Below, one piece after another: positions 23,914 through 32,370 of a DNA stretch of 33,566 nt (position 1 is its first letter; every line of letters starts with the position of its first letter). The notes beneath the pieces are model-generated. The model saw nothing but the letters and a program-made list of their open reading frames with translations. It did no database searches and was not told the DNA's origin. This DNA comes from Micromonospora sp. HK10 (GTDB lineage Bacteria > Actinomycetota > Actinomycetes > Mycobacteriales > Micromonosporaceae), in NCBI RefSeq assembly GCF_000982955.1, contig NZ_KQ058670.1, forward strand, positions 1 to 33,566, written 5' to 3'. Both the position numbers and the translations under genes were made by a program.

Positions 23914-24092
23914 CGGGGACCGGGCCACCGTGGGCAGGCCCCGCTCCGACCTCCAGCGGCTACCGGGGCGGCGGGTCGCTCCGGCGACGACGTCGATGAA
24001 TCGGCTGCGACATCAAGTCGGTAGCGGGGACCGGGCCACCTTGGGCAGGCCCCGCTCCGACCTCCGGCGGACACCGGGGCGGCGGGTCGCTC
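23871..24092. repeat. Two tandem copies of a 111-bp unit
   Basis: Copy 1 is 23871-23981 and copy 2 is 23982-24092, starting CGGCGACGACGTCGATGAAT in both. I count four substitutions, including CT/AC near the end. Each unit holds one right arm of the inverted repeat and an AGCGGGG/CCCCGCT hairpin. The unit is 37 codons long and a minus-strand frame stays open through both copies, but without start signals it is not annotated as a gene. Confidence 0.8.
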
Positions 24093-24208
24093 CGCAGTCG
24101 GCTGTACAGGTACCCGTCGCACCCGCGGCCGTCCCGGAACTCATCCGCTCGCACCAGGCCCTCCTGGCCCTCGTCGCGGGCGACCCTACGGGCACTGGTG
24201 GAAACGCC
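24093..24208. other. Short gene-free stretch beyond the repeats, possible gene debris
   Basis: The plus strand contains a plausible-looking fragment reading PAAVPELIRSHQALLALVAG with no start codon context and no continuation, running into the nrdJ terminator. It may be the tail of a deleted gene. I see no RNA or promoter. Confidence 0.3.
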
Positions 24209-24241
24209 GCGAGCGCGGCAGGGAAGCCCTGCCGCGCTCGC
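24209..24241 (-). terminator. 15-bp perfect hairpin after nrdJ
   Basis: GCGAGCGCGGCAGGG (24209-24223), loop AAG, and its perfect complement (24227-24241). It starts 13 bases past the nrdJ stop codon on the minus strand and is the strongest short-loop hairpin in the window. Confidence 0.85.
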
Positions 24242-24254
24242 GAACGGGCCTCCG

Positions 24255-27113
24255 TCAGCTGCAGCCGCTGGTCGAGCCGCAGCCCTCGCAGACGTAGCAG
24301 CTACCGGCCGGGCGCATCTTCGTACCGCAGGTGAAGCAGAGCGGCGCGTCCGCGGCCTTGCCGATCACGGCCTCCAGCAGCTCGGTGCTGGAACCGACCG
24401 ACGGCGCCGGCTTGACGGCGGCCACCTCGGCCAGCTCCTGCTTCGGCTGGGCGACCGCCTTCGGCTCGGGCGCTTCGACCGGGGCGGAGGCGGCCATCGC
24501 GGTGAGGTCCGCACCGCTCGCCTCCGCCTCCGCCTCGGCCGCGAGCTGGGCGGCCCGCTCCTTGGCGGTGAAGATGCCCAGCTCCGCGCGGCGCTCGTAC
24601 GGCAGGAAGTCCAGGGCCAGGCGACGGAAGATGTAGTCCATCACCGAGGCCGCCATCCGCACGTCCGGGTCGTCGGTCATGCCGGCCGGCTCGAAGCGCA
24701 TGTTGGTGAACTTGCTGACGTACGTCTCCAGCGGGACGCCGTACTGGAGACCGATGGAGATGGCCACCGAGAAGGCGTCCATCACGCCGGCCAGGGTCGA
24801 ACCCTGCTTCGACATCTTGAGGAAGACCTCGCCGAGGCCGTCGTCCGGGTACGACGAGGCGGTGAGGTAGCCCTCGGCGCCGCCGACCGAGAAGGAGATG
24901 GTCTCCGACGGCCGCTTCTTCGGCAGCCGCTTGCGCACCGGCCGGTACTCGACGACCTTCTCCACGACCTTCTCGACCTCGGCGGCCGGGGCCTGGGTCT
25001 CGGCAGTGGCCTTGTTCGGCTTGGCCACCGACAGCGGCTGGCCGACCTTGCAGTTGTCCCGGTAGATCGCCAGGGCCTTGAGGCCGAGCTTCCAGCCCTC
25101 GAAGTAGATCTTCTCGACGTCCTCGACGGTCGCCTGCTCCGGCATGTTGACCGTCTTGGAGATGGCACCGGAGATGAACGGCTGGACGGCCGCCATCATC
25201 CGCACGTGCCCCATCGGCGCGATCGAGCGCTCGCCCATGGCGCAGTCGAAGACCGGGTAGTGCTCCGGCTTCAGGCCGGGGGCGTCCACCACGTGGCCGT
25301 GGTCGGCGATGTGCTCGACGATCGCCTCGACCTGCTCCTCCGGGTAACCGAGGCTGCGCAGGGCGCGCGGCACGGTCTGGTTGACGATCTGCATCGAGCC
25401 GCCGCCGACCAGCTTCTTGAACTTGACCAGGGCCAGGTCCGGCTCGACGCCGGTGGTGTCGCAGTCCATCATCAGGCCGATGGTGCCGGTCGGGGCGAGC
25501 ACGCTGGCCTGCGAGTTCCGCCAGCCGAACTTGTCACCGACCTTGTTGCCGAGGGTCCACTGCTTGGTGGCCTCGCGCTGGATGGCGGTGGCCACCGTGC
25601 CGGTCGGCTTGATCGCGTCGTTGGCGGCGGCGTGCTTGCGCATCACCCGCTTGTGCCCCTCGGCGTTGCGGGCGTAGCCGTCGTACGCGCCGACGATGCC
25701 GGCCAGCTCGGCCGAGCGGCGGTACGCCGTGCCGGTCATCAGCGAGGTGATCGCGGCGGCGACCTCCCGGCCCTGCACCGAGTCGTACGGCAGGCCGGAG
25801 GCCATCAGCAGCGCGCCCAGGTTGGCGTACCCGATGCCGAGCTGCCGGTAGGCGCGGGTGGTCTCGCCGATCTTCTCGGTCGGGAAGTCGGCGAAGCAGA
25901 TCGAGATGTCCATCGCGGTGATGACGAACTCGACCGACTTGACGAACTTCTCCACCTCGAAGCCACCGTCGGCGCGCATGAACTTCATCAGGTTCAGCGA
26001 GGCCAGGTTGCACGAGGAGTTGTCCAGGTGCAGGTACTCCGAGCAGGGGTTCGACGCGGTGATCCGCCCGGTCTCCGGGCAGGTGTGCCAGTCGTTGATG
26101 GTGTCGTCGTACTGCAGGCCGGGGTCGGCGCACTCCCAGGCGGCCTGGGCGATGCTGCGGAACAGGTTCTTGGCGTCGATCGTCTCGATGGTCTGGCCGT
26201 CGAGCCGGCCGCGCAGGTCGAAGCCGCCGCCGTTCTCCACCGCGGTCATGAACTCGTCGGAGACACGGACCGAGTTGTTGGCGTTCTGGTACTGCACGCT
26301 GACGATGTCGGCGCCGCCCAGGTCCATGTCGAACCCGGCGTCGCGCAGCGCGCGGATCTTGTCCTCCTCGCGCGCCTTGGTGACCACGAACTCCTGGATG
26401 TCCGGGTGGTCCACGTCGAGGATGACCATCTTCGCCGCGCGCCGGGTGGCCCCGCCGGACTTGATGGTGCCGGCGGAGGCGTCCGCGCCGCGCATGAAGC
26501 TGACCGGGCCGGAGGCGTTGCCGCCGGAGGAGAGCAGCTCCCGGGAGGAGCGGATCCGGGACAGGTTGACGCCGGAGCCGGAGCCGCCCTTGAAGATCAG
26601 CCCCTCCTCCTTGTACCAGTCGAGGATCGAGTCCATGGAGTCGTCGACGGCCAGGATGAAGCAGGCGCTGACCTGCTGCGGGGACGGCGTGCCGACGTTG
26701 AACCAGACCGGCGAGTTGAAGCTGAACACCTGGTGCAGCAGCATCCAGGTCAGCTCGTGGGCGAACACCTCGGCGTCGGCCGGGGTGGCGAAGTAGCCGT
26801 ACTCCTCACCGGCGGTGCGGTAGGTGTCGACCACCCGGTCGATGAGCTGCTTGAGCGACCACTCCCGCTCCGGGGTCCCCACCGCGCCCCGGAAGTACTT
26901 GGTGGTCACGATGTTGGCCGCGTTGACCGACCAGGACTCGGGGAACTCCACCCCGCGCTGCTCGAAGTTGATCGAGCCGTCCCGCCAGTTCGTCATGACG
27001 ACGTCGCGGCGCTCCCAGGCGACCTCGTCGTAGGGGTGCACCCCCTCGGTCGTCCAGACCCGCTCGATCTTCAGCCCGGCCCCGGCCTTGTTCCGTGACT
27101 TGCTGGTCGTCAC
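24255..27113 (-). CDS. nrdJ: Adenosylcobalamin-dependent class II ribonucleotide reductase
   Basis: A 952-residue reductase making deoxyribonucleotides aerobically or anaerobically via a coenzyme-B12 radical. Substrate-site and catalytic features visible: FNSPVWFNVG, SACFILAVDDSMDSI (first redox Cys), GGSGSGVNLSRIRS, and the active-site ASNPCSEYLHLDNSSCNL with the thiyl-radical Cys and Glu of N-P-C-S-E. The second half has APTGTIGLMMDCDTTGVEPD. A variable linker (AAAEVEKVVEKVV-type) leads to a C-terminal Cys-rich domain, CFTCGTKMRPAGSCYVCEGC, including the thioredoxin-reducible pair. GTG 27113 was chosen because GAGGG sequence precedes it; 27146 would include that site. Follows nrdR by 69 bases, same operon. 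No cobalamin riboswitch is visible. Confidence 0.96.
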   Translation of the reverse strand: MTTSKSRNKAGAGLKIERVWTTEGVHPYDEVAWERRDVVMTNWRDGSINFEQRGVEFPESWSVNAANIVTTKYFRGAVGTPEREWSLKQLIDRVVDTYRTAGEEYGYFATPADAEVFAHELTWMLLHQVFSFNSPVWFNVGTPSPQQVSACFILAVDDSMDSILDWYKEEGLIFKGGSGSGVNLSRIRSSRELLSSGGNASGPVSFMRGADASAGTIKSGGATRRAAKMVILDVDHPDIQEFVVTKAREEDKIRALRDAGFDMDLGGADIVSVQYQNANNSVRVSDEFMTAVENGGGFDLRGRLDGQTIETIDAKNLFRSIAQAAWECADPGLQYDDTINDWHTCPETGRITASNPCSEYLHLDNSSCNLASLNLMKFMRADGGFEVEKFVKSVEFVITAMDISICFADFPTEKIGETTRAYRQLGIGYANLGALLMASGLPYDSVQGREVAAAITSLMTGTAYRRSAELAGIVGAYDGYARNAEGHKRVMRKHAAANDAIKPTGTVATAIQREATKQWTLGNKVGDKFGWRNSQASVLAPTGTIGLMMDCDTTGVEPDLALVKFKKLVGGGSMQIVNQTVPRALRSLGYPEEQVEAIVEHIADHGHVVDAPGLKPEHYPVFDCAMGERSIAPMGHVRMMAAVQPFISGAISKTVNMPEQATVEDVEKIYFEGWKLGLKALAIYRDNCKVGQPLSVAKPNKATAETQAPAAEVEKVVEKVVEYRPVRKRLPKKRPSETISFSVGGAEGYLTASSYPDDGLGEVFLKMSKQGSTLAGVMDAFSVAISIGLQYGVPLETYVSKFTNMRFEPAGMTDDPDVRMAASVMDYIFRRLALDFLPYERRAELGIFTAKERAAQLAAEAEAEASGADLTAMAASAPVEAPEPKAVAQPKQELAEVAAVKPAPSVGSSTELLEAVIGKAADAPLCFTCGTKMRPAGSCYVCEGCGSTSGCS

Positions 27114-27182
27114 GCCCTCGCCCCCCTCGTCAGCGCGGTCACCCACCGCGCGTCGTCAAACTGTCAGAAATCCGCAGAAAAC

Positions 27183-27680
27183 TCAGCTGGTCCGGCCGGC
27201 CTCGGCCGGCTCGGCCCCGGCGCCCTCCCGGGCGCGCGCGGCGGCCCGCAGCGTCTCGATCTCGCGCTCGAAGTCGGCGAGCGAGTCGAAGGAGCGGTAG
27301 ACGCTGGCGAACCGCAGGTAGGCCACCTCGTCCAGGTCTCGCAGCGGGCCCAGGATGGCCAGCCCGACCTCGTGGCTGGGGATCTCGGCGGCCCCCTTGG
27401 CCCGGACGGTGTCCTCGACCTTCTGCGCCAGGAGCGCGATGGAGTCGTCGTCGACCGGCCGGCCCTGGCACGCCTTGCGCACCCCGCCGATGATCTTCGT
27501 GCGGCTGAACGGCTCGGTCACCCCGCTGCGCTTGACCACCGCGAGCACCGCCTCCTCGACGGTGGTGAACCGCTTGCCGCACTCAGGGCAGGACCGCCGC
27601 CGCCGGATGAGCTGGCCGTCGTCGGCCTCCCGCGAGTCGACCACCCGGGAGTCGGCGTGCCGGCAGTACGGACAGCGCAT
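27183..27680 (-). CDS. nrdR: NrdR ribonucleotide reductase transcriptional repressor
   Basis: A 165-residue zinc-ribbon ATP-cone repressor. The N-terminal [20 protein letters not shown] with a second pair CPECGKRF gives the C-x2-C...C-x2-C zinc ribbon that binds DNA; residues about 50-140 are the ATP-cone ([20 protein letters not shown]) that senses ATP/dATP. The C-terminal extension ([16 protein letters not shown]) is variable. ATG 27680 with AAGGAGG seven bases upstream is textbook. First gene of the nrdR-nrdJ operon; a candidate NrdR site lies at its own promoter, so it should repress itself and nrdJ when dATP is high. Confidence 0.98.
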   Translation of the reverse strand: MRCPYCRHADSRVVDSREADDGQLIRRRRSCPECGKRFTTVEEAVLAVVKRSGVTEPFSRTKIIGGVRKACQGRPVDDDSIALLAQKVEDTVRAKGAAEIPSHEVGLAILGPLRDLDEVAYLRFASVYRSFDSLADFEREIETLRAAARAREGAGAEPAEAGRTS

Positions 27681-27834
27681 CGCCTGACCTCCTTCTTCAC
27701 TCGCGAGCCACCCCGGCCGCCGCCGGGCACGCGGGATCGCGGCGGTGCCGTCTCTCGACGGCCCCCGCCGGATCGGCGTACGGGAGTGCGGTCGGTAACC
27801 GGACCCAACCTGTAGGCGACTTACGCCCGTGTAA

Positions 27835-27850
27835 CCACTACATCTAGGGG
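27835..27850. promoter_or_regulatory. Candidate NrdR box
   Basis: CCACTACATCTAGGGG agrees with the consensus acaCwAtATaTwGtgt at 11 of 16 positions, including CTA and TAG half sites. It overlaps the predicted start of the nrdR promoter. A weaker half-match starts at 27867, leaving 16 bases between, close to the paired-box spacing of known nrd promoters. Confidence 0.55.
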
Positions 27851-27853
27851 TCG

Positions 27854-27882
27854 ACCGTATGCCGTCGCACTAGCGAGGTCAA
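27854..27882 (-). promoter_or_regulatory. Promoter of nrdR-nrdJ
   Basis: Minus-strand TTGACC (27882-27877), 17-bp spacer and TACGGT (27859-27854), with transcription expected near 27847. The leader to nrdR is about 167 bases. A candidate NrdR site covers the start and a weaker one overlaps the -35/spacer. Confidence 0.6.
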
Positions 27883-27896
27883 GTTGGTCGGCGTGT

Positions 27897-27924
27897 CCGG
27901 CGCGTCATCAGAATCACGCGCCGG
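27897..27924. repeat. 9-bp inverted repeat upstream of nrdR promoter
   Basis: CCGGCGCGT (27897-27905) and perfect complement (27916-27924) around a 10-base loop, just outside the nrdR -35. Too symmetrical to ignore but with no known operator to compare; chance is possible in GC-rich DNA. Confidence 0.35.
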
Positions 27925-27995
27925 GCCGCCGGGTCGCCGACCTCACCGAGGGGCCCAACGGCCGGCCGCCGCCGGGGTCACGGGACGCGACGATA

Positions 27996-28007
27996 GAACA
28001 TGCGTAC
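27996..28007. promoter_or_regulatory. LexA box 1 (imperfect)
   Basis: GAAC-ATGC-GTAC: one change from the actinobacterial SOS palindrome GAAC-N4-GTTC. It lies 34 bases left of a perfect box; the pair could bind two LexA dimers. Confidence 0.5.
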
Positions 28008-28029
28008 GAGAGCGACGTACCATTTATCA

Positions 28030-28041
28030 GAACAGGCGTTC
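28030..28041. promoter_or_regulatory. LexA box 2 (perfect SOS box)
   Basis: GAAC-AGGC-GTTC is a perfect match to the core of the actinobacterial LexA operator (CGAAC-N4-GTTCG; here the flanks are A and G). It lies 184 bases upstream of the lexA start codon. Its position supports LexA autoregulation. Confidence 0.75.
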
Positions 28042-28091
28042 GGAAATCCAGGATTTAGGCGCGACACGCCGACAACAGGTCGTACAGATGT

Positions 28092-28120
28092 TTGAAAATG
28101 ACCGATCTCACCTATACGGT
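28092..28120 (+). promoter_or_regulatory. Promoter of lexA
   Basis: TTGAAA (28092-28097), 17-bp spacer and TACGGT (28115-28120), the same -10 as the nrdR promoter. Transcription would start near 28127, 98 bases before the lexA GTG. The SOS boxes lie upstream of this promoter, so either a second, closer promoter is the LexA-controlled one or repression acts from a distance. Confidence 0.5.
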
Positions 28121-28224
28121 CAACAACGACCGGGCGGGACGGATTCCGTCCGACCGGTCGGCAGCGCACCTGAGCACGCACCACGAGCCGACGAGGCACC
28201 CAGCGCCGACCAGGGAGGACGGAC

Positions 28225-29007
28225 GTGACCGAGGACCGGGCCAGCCGGCAGAAGAACCCGCAACCGATCGACGGGGCGGGTCCGCCGGCGACCCGTCGAC
28301 CCCGCACCGCGCGCAGCCGGGCCACCCAGCCCGCCGTACGACCGGTCACGCCGGTGGTCAGCAGCTTCCCCGACCCCGCGACGGTCGACCTCACCGCGCG
28401 GCAGCGCCGGATCCTGGAGTTCATCCGCACCTGGGTGGAGCGCCACGGCTACCCGCCGAGCGTGCGGGAGATCGGCGAGGCGGTCGGCCTGGTCTCCCCG
28501 TCCAGCGTCGCCTACCAGCTCAAGGAACTGGAGAAGAAGGGCTTCCTGCGCCGCGACCCGAACCGGCCGCGCGCGGTGGACGTCCGCTCCCCCGGCGACG
28601 TCGACGACGAGGCGGCCCGCGCTCAGCGGCCCACCCCGGCGTACGTGCCGATGCTCGGCCGGATCGCCGCCGGTGGCCCGATCCTCGCCGAGCAGGCCGT
28701 GGAGGACATCTTCCCGCTCCCCCGCGAGCTGGTGGGCGAGGGTGAGGTCTTCATGCTCCAGGTCAAGGGCGACTCGATGCTCGACGCCGCGATCTGCGAC
28801 GGCGACTGGGTGGTGGTCCGCCAGCAGCCCAACGCCGAGGCCGGCGACATCGTGGCCGCCATGCTTGACGGCGAGGCGACCGTGAAGACGTACCGGCGGC
28901 GCGACGGGCACGTCTGGCTGATGCCGCAGAACCCGGCCTTCGACCCGATCCCCGGTGACGACGCCACCATCATGGGTCGCGTGGTCGCCGTGCTCCGCCG
29001 GATCTGA
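28225..29007 (+). CDS. lexA: LexA SOS repressor
   Basis: A 260-residue self-cleaving repressor of DNA-damage genes. The winged helix is about residues 55-125 ([49 protein letters not shown]). The autoproteolysis site is Ala149-Gly150 in GRIAAGGPI. The Ser-Lys dyad is Ser184 in [14 protein letters not shown] and Lys221 in ATVKTYR. An extra N-terminal tail of about 50 Arg/Pro-rich residues precedes the HTH, longer than in E. coli. GTG 28225 has GGGAGGAC upstream. Two LexA boxes and a promoter precede it, and a strong terminator follows. Confidence 0.97.
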   Translation: MTEDRASRQKNPQPIDGAGPPATRRPRTARSRATQPAVRPVTPVVSSFPDPATVDLTARQRRILEFIRTWVERHGYPPSVREIGEAVGLVSPSSVAYQLKELEKKGFLRRDPNRPRAVDVRSPGDVDDEAARAQRPTPAYVPMLGRIAAGGPILAEQAVEDIFPLPRELVGEGEVFMLQVKGDSMLDAAICDGDWVVVRQQPNAEAGDIVAAMLDGEATVKTYRRRDGHVWLMPQNPAFDPIPGDDATIMGRVVAVLRRI

Positions 29008-29017
29008 CGAGCCGACG

Positions 29018-29053
29018 AAAGGGGTGACCGCCGGGGACGGCGGTCACCCCTTT
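29018..29053. terminator. Bidirectional 15-bp terminator after lexA
   Basis: AAAGGGGTGACCGCC (29018-29032), loop GGGGAC, perfect complement ending CCCCTTT (29039-29053). On the plus strand the arm ends in T residues. It lies between the lexA stop and the convergent propeller protein stop, so it serves both. Confidence 0.85.
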
Positions 29054-29059
29054 CTCGTC

Positions 29060-30658
29060 TCAGTAGCGGTCGCCCCGGTACTCCCGGCCACCGGGGACCT
29101 GGCCGTACTGGCCCCGGTCGCCGTAGCCACCGTCGCGCCGGCCACCGCGCGGATCCCGGTAGTCCGGTTCGCGGCGCGGCGGCTCACCCCGGCCGCCGCC
29201 GTAGCCGCCACCCTGCTTACCCCCGCCGTAGCCGCCACCCTGCTGGCCCCCGCCGTAGCCGCCGCCGGGCCGATTGCCGCCGTGGCCGCCGCCCGGCTGG
29301 GCTCCGCCCGGTGGGCGGCCACCGCCGTACACCCCGCCGCCACGGGCGCCGCCGGGCTGACCGCCGTAGACCCCGCCGCCGGGCCGGCCGCCGTTGGCCG
29401 GCGCACCGCCGTAGACCCCGCCCTGGCCGCCGCCGTAGACCCCGCCGCGGGGCGGGACGTCGGGCCGGTTGACCGGCGGCGCGAAGCCGGGATTGGCCGG
29501 GAAGTCGTCGTCGCGCTGGTCGGTCGGCTCGGCGGGCGGCGCCGGCTTGCGCCGGGCCCGCAGGATGCCGAAGATGCCCGCGCCGACCAGGAGCGCGCCG
29601 AGCACGCCGACGGCCGCGATCAGGTACGTGATCTCGTCGAGGCTGAGCCCTTCGAGCCAGGACTTCTCGGCGGCCGGCTTCGGGCCACCCTTGCCGACGT
29701 TGGGCAGCGCCTCGACGCCGGTGGTGGCCGGCGTGTAGCTCAGGATGTCGATCGGATCGCTGGCGTCCAGCAGGCCGCCGTCGGAGACGGTGACGAAGGA
29801 CTTGCCGTCCGGCGTGTAGGCGATGGCCTCACCGAACGGGTCCGCGAGGGGGGTGACCCGCGGCTTGCCGGAGGCCAGGGCGCCGACGATGTCGCCACCG
29901 GTCACGTCGAACTCGAACGCGTCGGCGTAGGTGCGCAGCACCACCTTGCTGCCGTCGGGCGAACGGGCCGCGCCGGTGATCAGCAGCCGGCCCGGCGAGC
30001 CCAGCTTGTTGTCGGTGTTGGTCTTGGGGAGGGTGACCTCGCCGACCTTCTTCATCGCGATCGGCACCGGGTCGCCGCCGGGCTTCAGCTTCGCCGTCGG
30101 GGTGAAGATCTCCGACTTGCCGGACAGCTCCTTGGTGATCACCAGCGGCAGGCTGTCGTTGCCGACCAGCAGCGCCTCGGCGTCGTGCGGCTCGTTGCCC
30201 GGGTAGGTCAGCCGGTGCAGCACCGGCTTCTTGGACCCGTTCAGCGGCATCGTCCAGACCGCGACCCGGTCCCGCCGGCTCTTGCTGTCGACATTGTCAC
30301 CGGTGTCGGCGATCCAGAGGGTCTTCTTGTCCGGGCCGACGGCCAGGTCCTCGGTGTCACGTGGCCCGGGATCCGGGTATCGGACCGGCTCCTTGGCGAT
30401 CCCGCACTTGGTGTCGAGGAAGAAGATCCGCTCGCGGCTCTCGTCGTCGGTGCCATCGTTGATCACCACGTAGCCGGTGGCGGTGGCGACCAGGCCGGAC
30501 AGCTCCCGCAGTCGCTTGTCCTCGACGGTGCACTTCTTCTTGGGAACCGCGGCCCGCGCGGGGGCCGCGGTCGGTGCCGCCGAGGCGAGCCCGGCCGGCG
30601 CCACGACAGCGCCGACCAGGCTGAGCGCGATCGTGACCGAGGAGACAGCGTGCCGCAT
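29060..30658 (-). CDS. Secreted, membrane-anchored beta-propeller-like protein with Gly-Tyr-rich tail
   Basis: A 532-residue protein. Residues 1-27 are a signal peptide (ASA-AP). Residues about 42-320 are repeated beta strands with D-x-A and G-N/D motifs (NDGTDDESRERIFFLD, WIADTGDN, GEAIAYTPDGKSFVTVSDGG), suggesting an extracytoplasmic six-bladed propeller. A single helix (about 343-367, ITYLIAAVGVLGALLVGAG) with RARRK stop-transfer anchors it, leaving residues 371-532 in the cytoplasm. That tail is disordered, with GGVYGG, GGGYGG and GGQ repeats at about 404-490 and RGD/RY-rich ends. The function is unknown. Mycobacteria carry an Ala/Gly-rich membrane protein in the same place between lexA and hflX. 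No enzyme site is visible. Confidence 0.8.
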   Translation of the reverse strand: MRHAVSSVTIALSLVGAVVAPAGLASAAPTAAPARAAVPKKKCTVEDKRLRELSGLVATATGYVVINDGTDDESRERIFFLDTKCGIAKEPVRYPDPGPRDTEDLAVGPDKKTLWIADTGDNVDSKSRRDRVAVWTMPLNGSKKPVLHRLTYPGNEPHDAEALLVGNDSLPLVITKELSGKSEIFTPTAKLKPGGDPVPIAMKKVGEVTLPKTNTDNKLGSPGRLLITGAARSPDGSKVVLRTYADAFEFDVTGGDIVGALASGKPRVTPLADPFGEAIAYTPDGKSFVTVSDGGLLDASDPIDILSYTPATTGVEALPNVGKGGPKPAAEKSWLEGLSLDEITYLIAAVGVLGALLVGAGIFGILRARRKPAPPAEPTDQRDDDFPANPGFAPPVNRPDVPPRGGVYGGGQGGVYGGAPANGGRPGGGVYGGQPGGARGGGVYGGGRPPGGAQPGGGHGGNRPGGGYGGGQQGGGYGGGKQGGGYGGGRGEPPRREPDYRDPRGGRRDGGYGDRGQYGQVPGGREYRGDRY

Positions 30659-30710
30659 GCCGCCCAGTGTCGCACGACCCGCGTTTCGGGCGGGTGACGC
30701 GCCGGAGGGC

Positions 30711-32225
30711 TCAGCCCCCGACGCCCACCCGCTCGTCCGTGGTGAGCCGGTCCCCCGCCCGGTACGGCGCCAGCTCCGCGGCGAGCGCCTGACCGACCCG
30801 CACGTGCACCAGGGTGCCCTCGGGCAGGTGCGCCGTGCTGAGCACCTCGCCCTGCCGGTGCACCCGGGCCACCAGGTCACCCCGGTCGTACGGGAGCACC
30901 GCCCGGACCTCGACGGCCGGCCGCGGCAGCCGCTGCTCGACCGCCTCGCGCAGCCCGTCGATCCCGCGCCCGCTGTGCGCGGAGACGAAGACCGCCTCGG
31001 GCCAGAGCCGCTTGAGCCGCAGCAGGGTCTCCTCGTCGGCGGCGTCGGTCTTGTTCACCACCAGCAGCTCCGGCAGCCGGTCGGCGCCCACCTCGGCGAG
31101 CACCTCACGAACCGCGCGGACCTGCTCTTCCGGGTCCGGGTGGGTGCCGTCGACGACGTGCACCACCAGGTCGGCGTCGGCGACCTCCTCGAGCGTCGAG
31201 CGGAACGCCTCGACGATCTGGTGCGGCAGGTGCCGGACGAACCCGACGGTGTCGGAGAGCGTGTAGAGCCGCCCGTCGGACGTGGTGGCCCGGCGGGTGG
31301 TCGGGTCCAGGGTGGCGAACAGCGCGTTCTCCACCAGCACGCCCGCCCCGGTCAGGCGGTTGAGCAGGCTGGACTTGCCGGCGTTGGTGTAGCCGGCGAT
31401 GGCCACCGCGGGCACCGAGTTGCGGGTGCGCCGGGCGCGCTTCGTCTGGCGTACCGTCGCCATGCCCTTGATCTCGCGGCGCAGCCGCGCGATGCGGTGC
31501 CGGATGCGCCGCCGGTCGGTCTCCAGCTTGGTCTCACCGGGACCGCGCAGGCCCACGCCGCCGCCGGCGCCACCGCCCCGACCGCTACCACCGGTCTGCC
31601 GGGACAGCGTCTCGCCCCAACCGCGCAGGCGCGGCAGCAGGTATTCGAGTTGGGCCAGCTCGACCTGCGCCTTGCCCTCCTTGCTCTTGGCGTGCTGGGC
31701 GAAGATGTCGAGGATCAGGGCGGTCCGGTCGACCACCTTGACCTTGGTGCGCTGCTCCAGGTTGCGCAGCTGCGACGGGGACAACTCACCGTCGCAGATG
31801 ACCGTGTCGGCGCCGGTGGCGAGCACCACGGCGCCCAGATCGTCGACCTTGCCGCGACCGATGTACGTGGCCGGGTCGGGCCGGTTGCGCCGCTGGATCA
31901 GCCCCTCGAGCACCTGCGAGCCGGCCGTCTCGGCCAGCGCCGCGAGCTCGGTGAGGCTGTTGTCGGCGTCGTCCTGGGTCCCCTCGGTCCAGACGCCCAC
32001 CAGGACGACCCGCTCCAGCCGGAGCTGGCGGTATTCGACCTCGGTGATGTCGCTGAGCTCAGTGGAGAGGCCGGGGACCCGCCGCAGTGCCTGCCGCTCC
32101 GACAGCTCGAACTCGCCGGTGGTGGCATCGAGCTCGTCGTCCTCGAAGGGAGGGTAGGTCTCCTGCTCTCGCAAATCGCGACTCCTGTCCGTTATGTCTA
32201 TGGTCGGGGCATTTCCCGTTCGCAT
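30711..32225 (-). CDS. hflX: Ribosome-associated GTPase HflX
   Basis: A 504-residue GTPase that splits stalled or hibernating ribosomes. N-terminal HflX domain (LSTELSDITEVEYRQLRLER, SQVLEGLIQRRNRPDPATYI, DGELSPSQLRNLEQR), a Gly-rich linker (RQTGGSGRGGGAGGG), then the G domain with P-loop GYTNAGKSSLLN, Switch II DTVGF, NKTD and SAHSG. All essential G motifs are intact. Start uncertain: ATG 32225 has AGGA five bases upstream; ATG 32231 and 32258 are alternatives. The protein ends about 50 bases from the propeller protein start; both are on the minus strand and could be cotranscribed. Confidence 0.93.
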   Translation of the reverse strand: MRTGNAPTIDITDRSRDLREQETYPPFEDDELDATTGEFELSERQALRRVPGLSTELSDITEVEYRQLRLERVVLVGVWTEGTQDDADNSLTELAALAETAGSQVLEGLIQRRNRPDPATYIGRGKVDDLGAVVLATGADTVICDGELSPSQLRNLEQRTKVKVVDRTALILDIFAQHAKSKEGKAQVELAQLEYLLPRLRGWGETLSRQTGGSGRGGGAGGGVGLRGPGETKLETDRRRIRHRIARLRREIKGMATVRQTKRARRTRNSVPAVAIAGYTNAGKSSLLNRLTGAGVLVENALFATLDPTTRRATTSDGRLYTLSDTVGFVRHLPHQIVEAFRSTLEEVADADLVVHVVDGTHPDPEEQVRAVREVLAEVGADRLPELLVVNKTDAADEETLLRLKRLWPEAVFVSAHSGRGIDGLREAVEQRLPRPAVEVRAVLPYDRGDLVARVHRQGEVLSTAHLPEGTLVHVRVGQALAAELAPYRAGDRLTTDERVGVGG

Positions 32226-32370
32226 GAGCATCCTGACATGTACCAACGTCGGGCGCACCCGCTATATGCCCGTGGCGCTACTAACCGGTAGCTAGCCCGG
32301 ATACCGGCCCACCTGGGCGGGCGAGTAGAAATGCCAGGCGAGCCGCTCAGCGCTGACGGAGGAGTTCCAC

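Noticed and set aside
23838..24122. Minus-strand gene with two 37-residue repeats
   Set aside because: The repeat unit happens to be a multiple of three, but no ribosome binding site, promoter or family match exists and the DNA is palindromic, which explains the pattern without coding.
24198..27098. A 966-residue plus-strand frame antisense to nrdJ
   Set aside because: Long antisense frames are expected in very GC-rich genes. It is His/Arg/Gly-rich filler with no start signal, and nrdJ is unambiguous.
27681..28090. Cobalamin riboswitch before nrdR-nrdJ
   Set aside because: I searched both strands for the B12-box-like core and the long leader structure and saw none; control by NrdR is better supported.
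28955..30697. A 580-residue plus-strand frame across the propeller protein
   Set aside because: Alanine/valine low-complexity mirror of the Gly-Tyr repeats; no start signal and it runs through the lexA terminator.
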